Shown here: positions 24,258-36,700 of the stretch, in pieces | Position numbering within the stretch: the first letter of the stretch is position 1 | Layout: each line of letters starts with the position of its first letter | NCBI RefSeq assembly: GCF_016907955.1 | Contig: NZ_JAFBCX010000001.1 | Span: forward strand, 186,001 to 250,000 | Source of the DNA: Lentzea nigeriaca | GTDB lineage: Bacteria; Actinomycetota; Actinomycetes; Mycobacteriales; Pseudonocardiaceae | Direction of reading: 5' to 3' | Length of the DNA: 64,000 bases | Position numbers and translations under genes: made by a program | Notes under the pieces: model-generated | Databases searched by the model: none | Told to the model about the DNA's origin: nothing | Seen by the model: only the letters and a program-made list of their open reading frames with translations

Positions 24258-24491
24258 ATGGATAGCCCCGCCGCCTTCGCACGTCTGCGAGACGATGCTC
24301 GCAACTGGACTTTGGTCGGAATGTCGTTGGTGTTCCTGGTCAATCTGCTGATCATGTGGAACACGGAGACCGTTCCCGCGGTCGAGGCCGCACTGCCCGA
24401 TGTGGACCCTGGTGTGCCTGTCGTGTCGGCGGGTCTGGCGGTGCTGTTGCTGGTGTGTTCGCGTTCGAGCGTGCGGGTTCAGCGCGCTTGA
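24258..24491 (+). CDS. Small two-helix membrane protein, probably leaderless
   Basis: 77 residues from the ATG at 24258. Two hydrophobic stretches, WTLVGMSLVFLVNLLIMW and VPVVSAGLAVLLLVC, flank a short acidic loop, and the C-terminus is basic. No family is recognised. The ATG sits 7 bases after a -10-like GAGGAT and there is no ribosome binding site, which fits a leaderless transcript; an in-frame GTG at 24228 lies within the putative SARP repeat. It ends 52 bp before the SARP activator gene and might be co-transcribed with it. A non-coding origin remains possible because it is short. Confidence 0.4.
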   Translation: MDSPAAFARLRDDARNWTLVGMSLVFLVNLLIMWNTETVPAVEAALPDVDPGVPVVSAGLAVLLLVCSRSSVRVQRA

Positions 24492-24543
24492 GCGGACCAA
24501 GGGAGTACATCACCAGGGAATGGAATTGCAGGGGAGGTGGCCG

Positions 24544-27500
24544 ATGACGGTCGACCACAGCATTTCCCACAGGTCACTCGTCCCGCACATGCCTGGTCGG
24601 CGCGCGCCGGTGTTGACGATTCCGGCGTTCGCGGACCTCAAGTACCGGTTGCTGGGGCCGGTTGCGGTGGTTGGGGCTGATGGGCCGGCTCGGCTTGGTG
24701 GGCCCAAGCAGCGGACTGTGCTGGCGGCGTTGTTGCTCAACGCCAATCAGGTCGTGTCCGAGGACCAGCTCATCGACCTGTTGTGGGAGGACCGGCCGCC
24801 GGCCAGTGCTCGGGGGCAGTTGCAGGTTCGGGTTTGGGAGCTGCGGAAGTTGCTCGGCCGTGAGGTGATCGTGCGGCGCGAGCCCGGGTACCTGATCGAG
24901 GTCGGCGCCGGTGAGTTGGACGTCGAGGTTTTCGACGACATCACCAAGGATGCCGGGCGGCTCATCGGGTGTGGCGAGCCGCGCCTCGGCGTTGACCGGC
25001 TGCGCGCTGTGCTCGAGTTGTGGCAGGGGCCGCCGTTGGGCGGTACCACCGACATGCTTGTTCGGCGCAGCGGTCAGGTGCTCGCGGAGCAGAGGATGGC
25101 GGCGCTTGAGACGTTGTTCGACGCCGAGCTCGCGATCGGGCGGCACACGCACGTGTTGCAGGAGCTGCGTCGGTACGTCAACGAGTACCCGTTCGGGGAG
25201 CGGCTGCAGGAACAGCTGATGCTGGCGCTGCAGCGGTCCGGGCGGACGCCGGAGGCGTTGGAGGTTTACCACGAGACCCGCGAGCGTCTCGATGCCGAGC
25301 TCGGGGTCGAGCCGGGCAAGCGGCTGCGTGCCATGCACGTGCAGGTGCTTCAGGGTGATGGCGACGAGCCGGAGACCGTTGCCCCGCAGGCGTTCGAGGT
25401 CGTCGCACCGCCGCCGCCCGCAGAGCTGCCCCGGGACGTGCGCGGGTTTGCCGGGCGGACCGAGCAGCTGGCGCGGCTGGATCGGCAGCTCGCTTCCTGG
25501 GGGGCTGACCGCACGTCGGACGTGTGGGTCGTGCACGGCATTCCCGGTGTCGGCAAGACCGCGTTGGCGCTGCACTGGTCCCATCGCGTGCGGGATCAGT
25601 TTCCTGACGGGCAGCTGTACGTGAACCTGCGCGGGTTCGACGCCGACCGCGAGCCCATGGAGCCGACGGTGGCGCTGGCCCAGCTGTTGCGCGCGCTCGG
25701 CGTCGACCCGCAACGGGTTCCGGAGGAGGTCGACGCGCAGGCCGGGCTCTACCGGTCGCTGCTCGCGGATCGCCGGGTGTTGCTGGTGCTCGACAACGCG
25801 CGGAGCGCCGAGCAAGTGCTGCCGCTGCTGCCGCCCACGGGAACTGTGCTGGTCACCAGCCGGCATCGGCTCGGGCGGCTGGTGGCCGAGCTCGGTGCGT
25901 TCTCGCTCGGTCTGGGGCCGCTCACCGACGAGGACTCGCGGGCCCTGCTCGGAGGGCTGCTCGGGCAGGGACGGATGGCCGCCGAGGCTGAGGCCGCGGG
26001 CGAGCTCGCGCGGTTGTGCGGGCATCTGCCGCTGGCGCTGCGCATCGCCGCCGCGAACATCGCGACGAGCCCGGACAGCACGGTCGCGGCGATGACCGCG
26101 GGCCTGGCCAAGGGCGACCGGCTCAACGAGCTGATCCTCGACGACGCCGACGAGAGCGCGGTGACGCGGGCGTTCGCGGTCTCCTACGAGGCGCTCGCGC
26201 CGGAGCTGCGGCGGCTGTTCCGGTTGCTGGGCCTGGTCTCCTGTCCCGACTTCACCGCCTCCGGTGCCGCGGCGCTCACCGGTGACCCGGTCGACGTGGT
26301 GGTGCGTCAGCTGCGTCAGCTCGCCGCCGCGCACCTCGTCGAGCAGCACGTGATCGGTCGTTACCGGCTGCACGACCTGTTGCGGGCCTATGCGCTTCGG
26401 CAGGCCTGCGCGGACGAGCCGGCCCAGTCGCGGGCCCAGGCGTGGCAGCGGTTCATCGCGCGGTACCTCTCCGGTGCCGACGCGGCCGAGCGCAGGTTCG
26501 GCCGCAAGCACGAGACCCGGCTGCCGCGCGAACCCGTCGTGGTGCCGGACAACCCGATCTCCTTCGCGGACTCGGCCGAGGCCGCGGCCTGGCTCGAAGC
26601 CGAACACGAGAACCTGTCCGCCGTCGTCACGCAGGCCGTGACCGAAGGGCCGTACCCGGTCGCGTGGTACCTCGCGGACGCCGTGCGCGCGCTGTTCTAC
26701 CACCGCGGCCGGCGGGTGGAATGGGTCGAACTCGCGACCACGGTCCTGGCCGCCGCGCGCCGGCACCACGTCCCCGCGGTGGAGGCGGTCACGGCGCAGA
26801 GCATCGGGCTGGCGTTCGTCCACCGGGAACGCCACGAGCAGGCGATCGAGTGGATGACCGAGGCACTGCGCGTGTTCGAGAAGGTCGACTGGCCGGAGGG
26901 CAAGGCCTCCGCGCTCAACGCGTCGGCCATCGCGTTGCGCGTGGCGTGCCGGTTCGACCTGGCGGCCGAGCAGTTCGAGGGTGCGCTGGCGCTGCAACGG
27001 TCGTCCGGCCACCGGCTGGGGCAGATGATCGCGCTCAACAACCTCGCCTCGGTGCACCGGCAGCGGAGCGCGCTCGGCGCGGCCCGTGCCTGCCTGGACG
27101 AGGCACTGGAGCTCGCGGCCGCCGAGCACTACCAGCTCGGCACGGCCGCGGTGCTCGTCGGGATCGGGCTCGTGCAACGGTTGCAGGACGATCTGCCCGG
27201 CGCACGGCGTTCTCTGACCAAGGCGTTCGAGCAGCACCTGGCGCTTTCCCATCCGTACGGCCAAGCTTCGGCGTTGTGCGGGCTGAGCCTCGTGTCGAAC
27301 GATCTCGGCGACTTCGCGCAGGGGCGCGCACAGGCGTCGCAGGGACTGGAGATCGCCCGCCACGAGCAGAACCGCGAGACCGAGGTCGGGGCGCTCAACG
27401 CACTGGCCGCCGCTGAGGCGGCACTCGGCGAGACGGAGTCGGCGGTGCGCCACCAACAGGAAGCCGTCGACGTGGCACGGCACTGGGGTTCGCCCTGGCA

Positions 27501-27771
27501 CGTGGCGGAAGCGCTCTCCGGGATGGCGACGGTTCTAGGCACCCGCGGTGACCACGACGAGGTGCTGCTGGTCGGCGCCGAAGCGTTGCAGCTGGCGCGG
27601 AACGACAGGTTGCGGCAGATCGAGGTGCACTGCCTGCTGGCACTGGCGCGGGCGCAGGCGGGTCTGGGCGACCGGGGCGTCGCGCAGGGTCTGTGCGCGG
27701 AGGGGCTGACGCTCGCCGAGGGCCTGCCGGCGCTGGAACGCCGTGCCCGGGAGGCGCTCGCACAGTTCTGA
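24544..27771 (+). CDS. Large SARP (AfsR-type) transcriptional activator
   Basis: 1075 residues; start ATG with GGGGAGG just upstream (24531-24537). Residues about 34-105 form an OmpR-like winged helix (LLGPVAVVG, LGGPKQRTVLAALLL, LIDLLW), followed by a bacterial transcriptional activation domain to about 260. A STAND/NB-ARC ATPase follows, with the Walker A lysine K338 in GIPGVGKTAL and LLVLDNAR as Walker B. The last 300 residues are TPR-like repeats (ALNASAIALR, ALNNLASVHRQ). Such proteins activate antibiotic clusters by binding direct repeats near -35 regions. Its position directly before the PKS operon makes it the probable pathway-specific activator; the repeats at 23901-24236 are candidate sites. 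Confidence 0.9.
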   Translation: MTVDHSISHRSLVPHMPGRRAPVLTIPAFADLKYRLLGPVAVVGADGPARLGGPKQRTVLAALLLNANQVVSEDQLIDLLWEDRPPASARGQLQVRVWELRKLLGREVIVRREPGYLIEVGAGELDVEVFDDITKDAGRLIGCGEPRLGVDRLRAVLELWQGPPLGGTTDMLVRRSGQVLAEQRMAALETLFDAELAIGRHTHVLQELRRYVNEYPFGERLQEQLMLALQRSGRTPEALEVYHETRERLDAELGVEPGKRLRAMHVQVLQGDGDEPETVAPQAFEVVAPPPPAELPRDVRGFAGRTEQLARLDRQLASWGADRTSDVWVVHGIPGVGKTALALHWSHRVRDQFPDGQLYVNLRGFDADREPMEPTVALAQLLRALGVDPQRVPEEVDAQAGLYRSLLADRRVLLVLDNARSAEQVLPLLPPTGTVLVTSRHRLGRLVAELGAFSLGLGPLTDEDSRALLGGLLGQGRMAAEAEAAGELARLCGHLPLALRIAAANIATSPDSTVAAMTAGLAKGDRLNELILDDADESAVTRAFAVSYEALAPELRRLFRLLGLVSCPDFTASGAAALTGDPVDVVVRQLRQLAAAHLVEQHVIGRYRLHDLLRAYALRQACADEPAQSRAQAWQRFIARYLSGADAAERRFGRKHETRLPREPVVVPDNPISFADSAEAAAWLEAEHENLSAVVTQAVTEGPYPVAWYLADAVRALFYHRGRRVEWVELATTVLAAARRHHVPAVEAVTAQSIGLAFVHRERHEQAIEWMTEALRVFEKVDWPEGKASALNASAIALRVACRFDLAAEQFEGALALQRSSGHRLGQMIALNNLASVHRQRSALGAARACLDEALELAAAEHYQLGTAAVLVGIGLVQRLQDDLPGARRSLTKAFEQHLALSHPYGQASALCGLSLVSNDLGDFAQGRAQASQGLEIARHEQNRETEVGALNALAAAEAALGETESAVRHQQEAVDVARHWGSPWHVAEALSGMATVLGTRGDHDEVLLVGAEALQLARNDRLRQIEVHCLLALARAQAGLGDRGVAQGLCAEGLTLAEGLPALERRAREALAQF

Positions 27772-27784
27772 GGTCGCGGGAAAC

Positions 27785-27814
27785 GGGGCGGTCCGAGCAC
27801 GTTCGGGCCGCCCC
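27785..27814 (+). terminator. Terminator-like hairpin after the SARP gene
   Basis: GGGGCGG (27785-27791) pairs with CCGCCCC (27808-27814), and CCGA with TCGG extends the stem inside; a short T-containing stretch follows. It lies 13 bp after the SARP stop. The remaining bases to 27958 should hold the PKS promoter; TCAC motifs occur at 27834, 27846 and 27865 but without regular spacing. Confidence 0.6.
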
Positions 27815-27958
27815 TTCTCGGCTCTCCGGTACGTCACGGAACGCATCACTTCCGTTGCGAGGAGTCACTTTCAGGTGCGGGGAAGTTGGTGGAAGCGAGC
27901 GGCAAGCCGTCCTTCCTAGCTTTCGGAGATACCGAGGGCACAACGGCGAGGAGGGCTC

Positions 27959-30775
27959 ATGCCGCAGGGGATCGCGATCATCGGCCTGTCCTGCCGGCTG
28001 CCCTCGGCGGAGGACCCGGCCGGCTTCTGGGCCTTGCTGCGCGACGGTCGTCGCGCGATCGGCGAGCCGCCCACCGGCCGGGCCACCGTCCCCGGTGCGC
28101 CACCCGCCGGCTATCTCGACCGGGTCGCCGACTTCGACCCGGCGTTCTTCGGAATCTCGCCGCGAGAGGCCGCCGCGATCGACCCGCAGCAGCGGCTGAT
28201 GCTCGAACTCGCCTGGGAGGCCGTGGAGAACGCCGGGATCAGGCCGTGCGCGCGGACCGGTGTCTTCATCGGCGCGGCGTCCGACGACTACGCCACCCTG
28301 CTCGACCGCGCGGGTGAGGACGCCGTCACGCAGCACTCCATGGCGGGTGTCCGGCGTGGTCTGATCGCGAACCGCGTCTCTTACGCCTTGGGGCTGCGCG
28401 GGCCGAGTTTTGTCGTCGACTCCGGGCAGTCGTCGTCGCTGGTCGCCGTGCACCAGGCCGTGGAAAGCCTGCTGCGGGGGGAGTGCGCGGTCGCCGTCGC
28501 CGGTGGTGTGCACCTCAACCTCGTGCCGGAGGGCGCAGTCCTGGCCGAACGCTTCGGCGGTCTGTCGCCGGACGGGACCGCTCGCGTCTTCGACTTGCAC
28601 GCCAACGGATTCGTGCGCGGTGAGGGCGGCGCGGCCGTCGTCCTCAAGCCCCTCGACCAGGCGCTCGCCGACGGTGATCTCGTGCACGCGGTGATCGCGG
28701 GCAGTGCGGTGGGCAACGACGGTGGCGGGGCTGGACTCACCGCTCCGGACGCCGACGCACAGGCTGAAGTGCTGCGGCTGGCTTACGACCGCGCCGGGAT
28801 CTCGCTGCGGGACGTGCAGTACGTCGAGCTGCACGGGACCGGTACCAAGGCCGGTGACCCGATCGAGGCCGCGGCGCTGGGGCAGGTCTTCGGCCGGTCG
28901 GTGGTCGTGGGTTCCGCGAAGACGAACGTGGGTCATACCGAGGCTGCTGCTGGTGTCACGGGGCTGGTCAAGGTCGTTCTCGCACTGCGCAACAGGAAGC
29001 TGCCGGCCAGCCTCGGGTTCGAGACGCCCAATCCGGTGGTGCGGGATCTGGGGCTGCGGGTGCAGACGACGTTGGCGGACTGGCCTGAACCCGATGCACC
29101 GCTCGTCGCGGGCGTTTCGTCGTTCGGCATGGGCGGCACGAACTGCCACGTCGTCGTGCGGGAGGCTCCGGCGAGGGAGCACGCGGCCGCTGCTGTGCCG
29201 ACCGCGCTTCCCTGGTTGCTGTCGGCTCGCACGCCGGAAGCTCTGCGTGACCAGGCTGCCCGGCTTCGGGCGTCCGAAATGGATGCGGTGAACACCGGGT
29301 TCTCCTTGGCGGTGGGCCGGAAGCATCACGAGCACCGGGCTGTTGTCGTCGGTCGCGACCACGAGGCGTTGTCGCGCGGCCTGGACACCCTGGCCGGTGG
29401 TGGGCGAGCGCACGAGATCGTCCGCGGCCGGGTTTCCCCGCGCGGCTCGCTCGCGTTCCTGTTCAGCGGTCAGGGCAGCCAGCGTGCCGGGATGGGTGTG
29501 GAGCTCGCGTCGGACTTCCCGGTGTTCGCGGAGGCTTTCACCGCCGCGTGCGCGGCGTTCGACGGGCTGCTCGACCGGCCGGTCGCCGAGGTCGTTCGTG
29601 AGGACGGAGACGACCTCCACCGCACCGAGTACACCCAGCCCGGCCTGTTCGCCTTCGAGCTGGCTCTCTTCCGGCTGTTCGAGAGTGCCGGGGTGCGGCC
29701 GGACTTCGTGGCGGGGCACTCGGTCGGTGAGCTGGTGGCGGCACATGTCGCCGGGGTGTTCTCGCTCTCCGACGCAGCGAAGCTGGTTGCCGCTCGCAGT
29801 TCTTTGATGCAGGCGTTGCCCGCCGGCGGCGCGATGGTCGCGGTGGAGGCTGCTGAGGAGGATGTCCGTCCGCTGTTGGGCGACCAGGTTTCGCTTGCCG
29901 CGGTGAACGGGCCTGCGGCTGTGGTGCTGTCCGGTGACGAGGACGCGGTCCTTGCCGCTGCGGAGGAACTGGCCGCGCGGGGGCATCGGACCAAGCGGCT
30001 CACTGTCAGCCACGCGTTCCACTCCGCCCGGATCGAGCCGATGCTGGCGGAGTTCGGCCGGATCGCCGGTGAAGTGTCCTATTCGGACCCACAGCTGCCT
30101 GTGGTGTCGACGGTCACCGGACTTCTCGCGACCGAGCTGGGGACCGCGGGGTACTGGGTGCGTCAGGCCCGTGAGGCCGTCCGGTTCGCCGACGCCGTGC
30201 GCACTCTGGAAGCCGGTGGGGTCACGGACTTCGTCGAGATCGGCCCGGGCGGGGTGCTCACCGAGCAGGCCCGCGCGACGGTCACCGGGGCCGAGGTCGT
30301 TCCGGCTCAACGCGGTGCCCGGTCCGAGACCGCCGCGCTGTTGCGGGCGTTGGCGGCACTGCACGTGACCGGTCGTGAGGTCGAGTGGGGCGCGGTTTTC
30401 GCCGCGTGGCACGGAAACCGGGTGGAACTGCCGACCTACCCGTTCCAGCGGGAGACCTACTGGCTGTCGGACCAGCCGCGGGAGCGCCACGAGGTGCGGG
30501 TGGAACCCGCACTCGGCATCAGTGATCTCGTCGGCCAGCTGGACCTCGTCCTCGCCGAGGTCGCGGCCGTCCTCGAGCACCGCTCCCCGACCGACGTCGA
30601 CCCGGCCAGGACGTTCCGCGACCTGGGCGTCGACTCGCTGACCGGCCTCGAACTGCGCGACCGGCTCGCGGAGGCGACCGGCCGCACGCTCCCGGCGACG
30701 CTGCTGTTCGACCACCCCACGCCCGAGGCGGTGGCCGCGCACCTGGTCGGCGAGACCGAGACCGAGGCACCCGTG
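27959..30775 (+). other. PKS loading module: KSQ-AT(malonyl)-ACP
   Basis: KSQ with Q157 in VDSGQSSS and intact histidines in HGTGT and NVGHTE; AT serine S588 in GHSVGE and HAFH at 685-688, malonyl type; ACP serine S893 in GVDSLT. Predicted starter is acetate made by decarboxylation of malonyl-ACP. Confidence 0.9.
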
Positions 30776-33700
30776 GTGTCCGGGACGTCGGACGAACCCA
30801 TTGCCGTGATCGCCATGGCCTGCCGGTTTCCCGGTGATGTCGAGAGCCCTGAGGATCTGTGGCGGCTGGTCGCCGAGGGGCGGGACGCGGTGGGCCCGCC
30901 GCCTGCCGACCGAGGCTGGGACAGCGCGGCGGTCCGCGACGGCGGGTTCCTCAGCGGTGCGGCCGAGTTCGATCCCGCGTTCTTCGGCATCAGCCCACGC
31001 GAAGCCCTCTCGATGGATCCCCAGCAGCGGCTGGTGCTGCAGGCCGTGTGGGAGGCCTACGAACGCGCCGGCATCCGGCCGGAAACCGTTCGCGGTCACC
31101 GTGACGGTGTCTTCCTCGGTGCCACCCAGCACGAATACGGCCCGCGGTTGCACGAGGCCGCCGAGATGTCCGAGGGGCACCTGCTCACCGGTACGACGAC
31201 GAGCCTGATCTCGGGCCGCGTCGCGCACGTCTTCGGGCTCGAAGGCCCGGCCGTCACCGTGGACACCGCGTGCTCGTCTTCGTTGGTGGCGCTGCACATG
31301 GCCGTGCGATCGCTGCGCACGGGGGAGTGCGGGCTCGCGTTCGCCGGTGGTGTGGCCGTGATGTCCGGGCCGGGGATGTTCGTCGAGTTCGCCAAGCAGG
31401 GCGGCCTTTCCGACGACGGCCGCTGCCGTGCGTTCTCCGCCGACGCTTCCGGTACCGGCTGGGCGGAAGGCGTGGGTGTCGTGCTGCTGGAGCGGCTGTC
31501 CGACGCGCGTCGCCACGGGCATCCCGTGCTGGCAGTGGTCCGCGGCACCGCGGTGAACTCCGACGGCGCGTCCAACGGCCTGACCGCGCCCAGCGGTCCC
31601 GCTCAGCGCAAGGTGATCCGCCAGGCCCTGGCCGACGCCGGTCTCACCGCTTCGGACGTCGATGTCGTCGAGGCGCACGGCACCGGGACCGTGCTCGGCG
31701 ACCCGATCGAGGCGGGAGCTCTGCTCGCGACCTACGGCCAGGACCGGGAGACCCCGCTGTGGCTGGGGTCGCTGAAGTCGAACATCGGGCACGCGCAGGC
31801 CGCCGCCGGCATCGGCGGTGTGCTGAAGCTGGTGCTGGCGTTGCGGCACGGTGTCGTGCCGAAGACCTTGCACGCGGAGGTGCCGTCGCCGCACGTGGAC
31901 TGGTCCGCGGGGGACATCCGGCTGCTGACCGAGCCCGTCGCGTGGCCGGCCGGGGACCGGGTCCGCCGGGCGGCCGTGTCGTCGTTCGGGATCAGCGGTA
32001 CCAACGCGCACGCGGTGCTGGAGGAGGCACCCGCGGTCGATGCGGGCGCCGCGGCCGGAGACGACCTGGCGCCGTGGCTGCTCAGCGCGAAGACGAAGGA
32101 CGCACTCGCTGCTCAGGCCCGGCGGCTGCGGGACCACCTGGTCGCCCGACCGGACCTGCCGCTCGCCGGTGTCGCCGTGACGCTGGCCGCGCGGACCCGG
32201 TTCGAGCACAGGGCCGGTCTCGTCGCCGCCGATCGCGACGGGTACCTGTCCGCGCTGGAAGCGTTGGCGGAGCGCGGAACCGGCATCGGGCAGGCAACCC
32301 ATGGCGCACTCGCGTTCCTCTGCACCGGCCAGGGTTCTCAGCGTGCTCGGATGGCGCACGACCTGTACGAGACCTGCCCGCCGTTCGCGGCCGCGCTCGA
32401 CGACGTGTTCGCCGCGCTCGACCCGCACCTGGACCGTCCACTGCGGACGGTGATGTCCGCGGAGGACTCGGCGCCGCTCGACGACACCCGCTACACCCAG
32501 CCCGCGCTCTTCGCCGTCGAGGTGGCGTTGTTCCGGCTGTTCGAGCACTGGGGCGTCCGGCCGGACTTCCTCGCCGGCCACTCGATCGGCGAGCTCGCCG
32601 CCGCGCACCTCGCCGGAATCCTCGACCTGGCCGACGCCGCCCGGCTCGTCGCGGCTCGGGGCGCGCTGATGGCCGCGTTGCCGGCCGAGGGCGCGATGAC
32701 CGCGGTGGAGGCGACCGAGGACGAGGTCGGTCCGCTGCTGAGCGACCAGGTTTCGCTCGCCGCGGTGAACGGGCCGACCTCTGTCGTCGTCGCCGGTGCC
32801 GAAGAGGCGGTTACGAGCATTGCCACGCATTTCGCGGAACGCGGTCGCCGGACGCGACGGCTCAACGTCAGCCACGCCTTCCACTCGCCCCTGATGGACG
32901 GGATGCTCGACGCGTTCCGCGAGGTCGCCGAGTCGGTCACCTATCGCCCGGCGCGGATCCCGCTGGTGACCGACGGAGATCCCTGCACCGCCGGCCACTG
33001 GGTCCGGCACGTGCGCGACACCGTCCGGTTCGCGGCTGCGGTGGGCAACCTGGTCGAGGCAGGCGTCACCACGTTCGTCGAGATCGGTCCGGGCGGCGTG
33101 CTGAGCGCGATGGCCAGGGACTGCCTGCCGGAGGGCGACTTCGCGGTCCTTCCGACGTTGTGGGCCGAGCGCGACGACTTCCAGTCCGTGCTCACCGCCT
33201 TGGCCGGGGTGGCCGTGCGCGGTGTGGACGTCGACTGGTCGGCGGTTGTGCCAGGGGCTTCTCCTGTCGATCTGCCGACGTACGCGTTCGAACGGCAGCG
33301 GTTCTGGCTGCCGCCGCGCTCGTTGCGCGCTGATGTCGCGGCCGCCGGGCTCACTCCGACCGGGCATCCGTTGCTCGGCGGTGGCGCGGAGATCGCGGGT
33401 ACCGATGGCGTGCTGTTCACCGGTGTGCTGTCCGTGCGGACGCAGCCGTGGCTGGCCGAGCACGTGGTGCTGGGCGCGAACCTGTTGCCCGGCAGCGCGT
33501 TCGTGGAGCTGGCGCTGCTCGCGGCCGGGCAGGCGGGCTGCGACCGGCTCGACGAGCTCGTCCAGGAGACGCCGCTCGTGCTGCCCGCCGACGGCCGGGT
33601 CCAGCTCCAGGTCGCACTCGGTGCGCCGGACCGGTCCGGCCGGCGCACGATCGTCGTGTCGTCGCGGCCCGACCAGCCTTCGGTGACCGCGGGCTGGACC

Positions 33701-36700
33701 CGGCACGCGGCCGGGTTCGTCTCGGCCGGCGGCGAGGTGCCGTCGTCCTCGGAGGTCTGGCCGCCCGCGGATGCCGAGCAGGCCGACCTCACCGGTCGGT
33801 ACGACGAGATCGCCGAGGCCGGGTTCGCCTACGGGCCTGAGTTCCGGTGCCTGCGCGCGCTGTGGCGGCGGGGCGACGAGCTGTTCGCCGAGGTCTCGTT
33901 GCCGGAGCATCGCGTGGCCGAGGCCGCGGGCTACGGGCTGCACCCGGCGCTGCTGGACGGTGCGGTGCAGGTCGTCGCGTTCGGCGACCCGGTCGGTGCG
34001 GGGCGGATCCCGTTCACCTGGAACGACGTCCGTCTGCACGCCACCGGTGCGAGCACGATCCGCGTCCGGTACACCCCGGTTGCCGATGGCTTCTCTCTGT
34101 CCATTGTGGATGCCGCGGGTGCGCCGGTCGCCTCTGTCGGCGCGCTCGTGCTGCGGCCGGTCACGTCTGACCAGTTGACGGCCATGGTCGCCCAGGACGA
34201 TCTTTACCGGATCACGTGGACGCCGGTGCCCGCTGCGGAAACCTCGTCGGGCTGTGTGGTGACCGCTGACCTCGATGCGCTCGTCGAGGTGCCCGACTTC
34301 GTCGCTGTGCGGCCGGAAACCGGCTCCGGTCCGGTGCCGGAGCAGGCGCATGCCGCTGCAGCACACGCGTTGGGGCTTGTCCGCGCGTGGCTCGCCGATC
34401 CCCGGTTCTACGGTGCCCGGCTCGTCTTCGTGATCAGCGAGCTCGCGCACGCGACCGTGCGCGGCCTGGTCCGTTCGGCGCAGACCGAGCACCCCGGCCG
34501 GTTCGTGCTGCTGGAGACCGAAGATGAGCTGACGCCGGGCGAGATCGCCGCTGCGGCGGCCACCGGCGAACCGGAGGTCGCGCACCGCGACGGTGCGGTG
34601 TTCGTGCCGCGGCTCGTCCGGGCCACCGTGCCGGACGTGGCGCCGGCCGCGGACCCGGACGGCATCGTGCTGATCACCGGCGCCACCGGTGGGCTCGGTC
34701 GTGAGCTGGCCAGGAGGTTGGCAGGTCAGGGATACCGGCACCTGCTGCTCGTCAGTCGCCGCGGCCGGGCCGACGACCTGGTCGCGGAGTTGGGAGAGAG
34801 CGTCACGGTGGCGGCCTGCGACGTCGCCGACCGCGACGCGCTCAAGGCGTTGCTGGACGGGCTTTCGCGCCCGCTGACCGCTGTGGTGCACGTGGCCGGT
34901 GTTCTTGCCGACGGTCCTGTGGAAGCACTGTCGGTCGAGCAGCTCGACGACGTGCTGCGGGCCAAGGTGGACGCCGCCTGGCACCTGCACGAGCTGACCT
35001 CCGACCTCGCCGAGTTCGTGGTGTTCTCCTCGGTCGCGGGCACCCTGGGCACGGCGGGGCAGGCGAACTACGCGGCCGCCAACACGTTCCTCGACGCGTT
35101 GGCGCAACATCGGCGTGCTGCGGGACTTCCGGGCACCGCGCTGGCTTGGGGTCTGTGGGAGACCGCGGGCGGCATGGGTGGCGGGCTCGCCGCCCAGGAC
35201 CGGATTCGGATGTCCCGCACCGGTGTCGGCGCGCTGCCGACCTCGGACGGACTCGACCTGTTCGACCGGTGCCGTGGTGCCGAGGACGCCGTGCTGGTGC
35301 CGTTGCGGCTCGACGAGGCCGGGTTGCGGGCCGCGGGCGCGGTGCCGCCGATGCTGCGGAGTCTCGTCCGCCTGCGCGCGGGCAGCACGAAGGTCCGGAC
35401 GAGCGGGACGATGTCGCGGGAGGCGCTGACCGAGCTCGTGCGCGGTGAGATCGCGGCCGTGCTGGGGCTCGCGAACCCGGCGGCCACCGCGCCGGACCGC
35501 GCGTTCAAGGAGATCGGGTTCGACTCGCTGACCTCGGTCGAGTTCCGCAACCGGCTCGCGGCCGCCACCGGGTTGCGGCTGCCCGTCACGCTGTTGTTCG
35601 ACCACCCGACCCCTGCCGCGGTGGTGGACCGCCTGCACGAGGAGCTGGCCGGTCCCGCCGAGAGCGCGGACTCCGCCGCGCCAGCCGAGGTCTCCGGCGA
35701 TCCGATCGCGATCGTCGCCATGGCGTGCCGCTTCCCAGGTGGGGTGACGACTCCGGACGAACTGTGGCGGCTGGTCGTCGACGGCCGGGACGCCATCACC
35801 GAGTTCCCCTCCGACCGCGGCTGGGACGTCGAGGCGCTCTACGACGCCGATCCCGACCGCCCCGGCCGCACGTACACGACGCGCGGCGGGTTCCTGCACG
35901 ACGCGGGCCTGTTCGACGCGGAGTTCTTCGGCATCAGCCCGCGTGAGGCCGTCGCCATGGACCCGCAGCAGCGGCTTTTGCTCGAAACCTCCTGGGAGGC
36001 CTTGGAGAACGCGGGGATCGATCCGCACGCCCTGAGGGGCAGCCGCACCGGTGTGTTCGCGGGTGCGATGTACCACGACTACACCGCGCGTCTGGCCCCG
36101 CTGCCGGAGGAGGCCGAGGGGTACTCGTTCACCGGCGGTTCCGGCAGCGTCGTCTCCGGTCGCGTCTCCTACACCTTCGGTTTCGAAGGTCCCGCGGTCA
36201 CGGTCGACACGGCGTGTTCGTCGTCGTTGGTGGCGCTTCACCTGGCCGCACAGGCGTTGCGTGCGGGTGAGTGCTCGCTCGCCCTCGCTGGCGGTGTCGC
36301 CGTGATGGCCACGCCGGGCTCGTTCGTCGAGTTCAGCCGTCAGCGTGCGTTGGCGCCGGATGGTCGGTGCAAGCCGTTCGCGGCGGCGGCCGATGGCACC
36401 GCCTGGGCGGAAGGTGCCGGAATGGTGCTGCTGGAACGCCTTTCCGACGCGCGCCGCAACGGGCACCCGGTGCTCGCGGTGCTGCGCGGGTCCGCGATCA
36501 ACTCCGACGGCGCCTCCAACGGCCTCACCGCTCCGAACGGGCCTTCCCAGCAACGCGTGATCCGCCAGGCGCTCGCGGCCGCCGGTCTGTCCACTTCGGA
36601 CGTCGATGTGGTCGAGGCGCACGGTACCGGCACGCCGCTCGGTGACCCGATCGAGGCACAGGCCCTGCTGGCGACCTACGGCCAGGACCGCTCGGACGGT

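Noticed and set aside
28421..28435. First ketosynthase apparently inactive (no Cys)
   Set aside because: Gln in place of Cys together with intact histidines is the hallmark of a KSQ decarboxylating loading domain, not decay.
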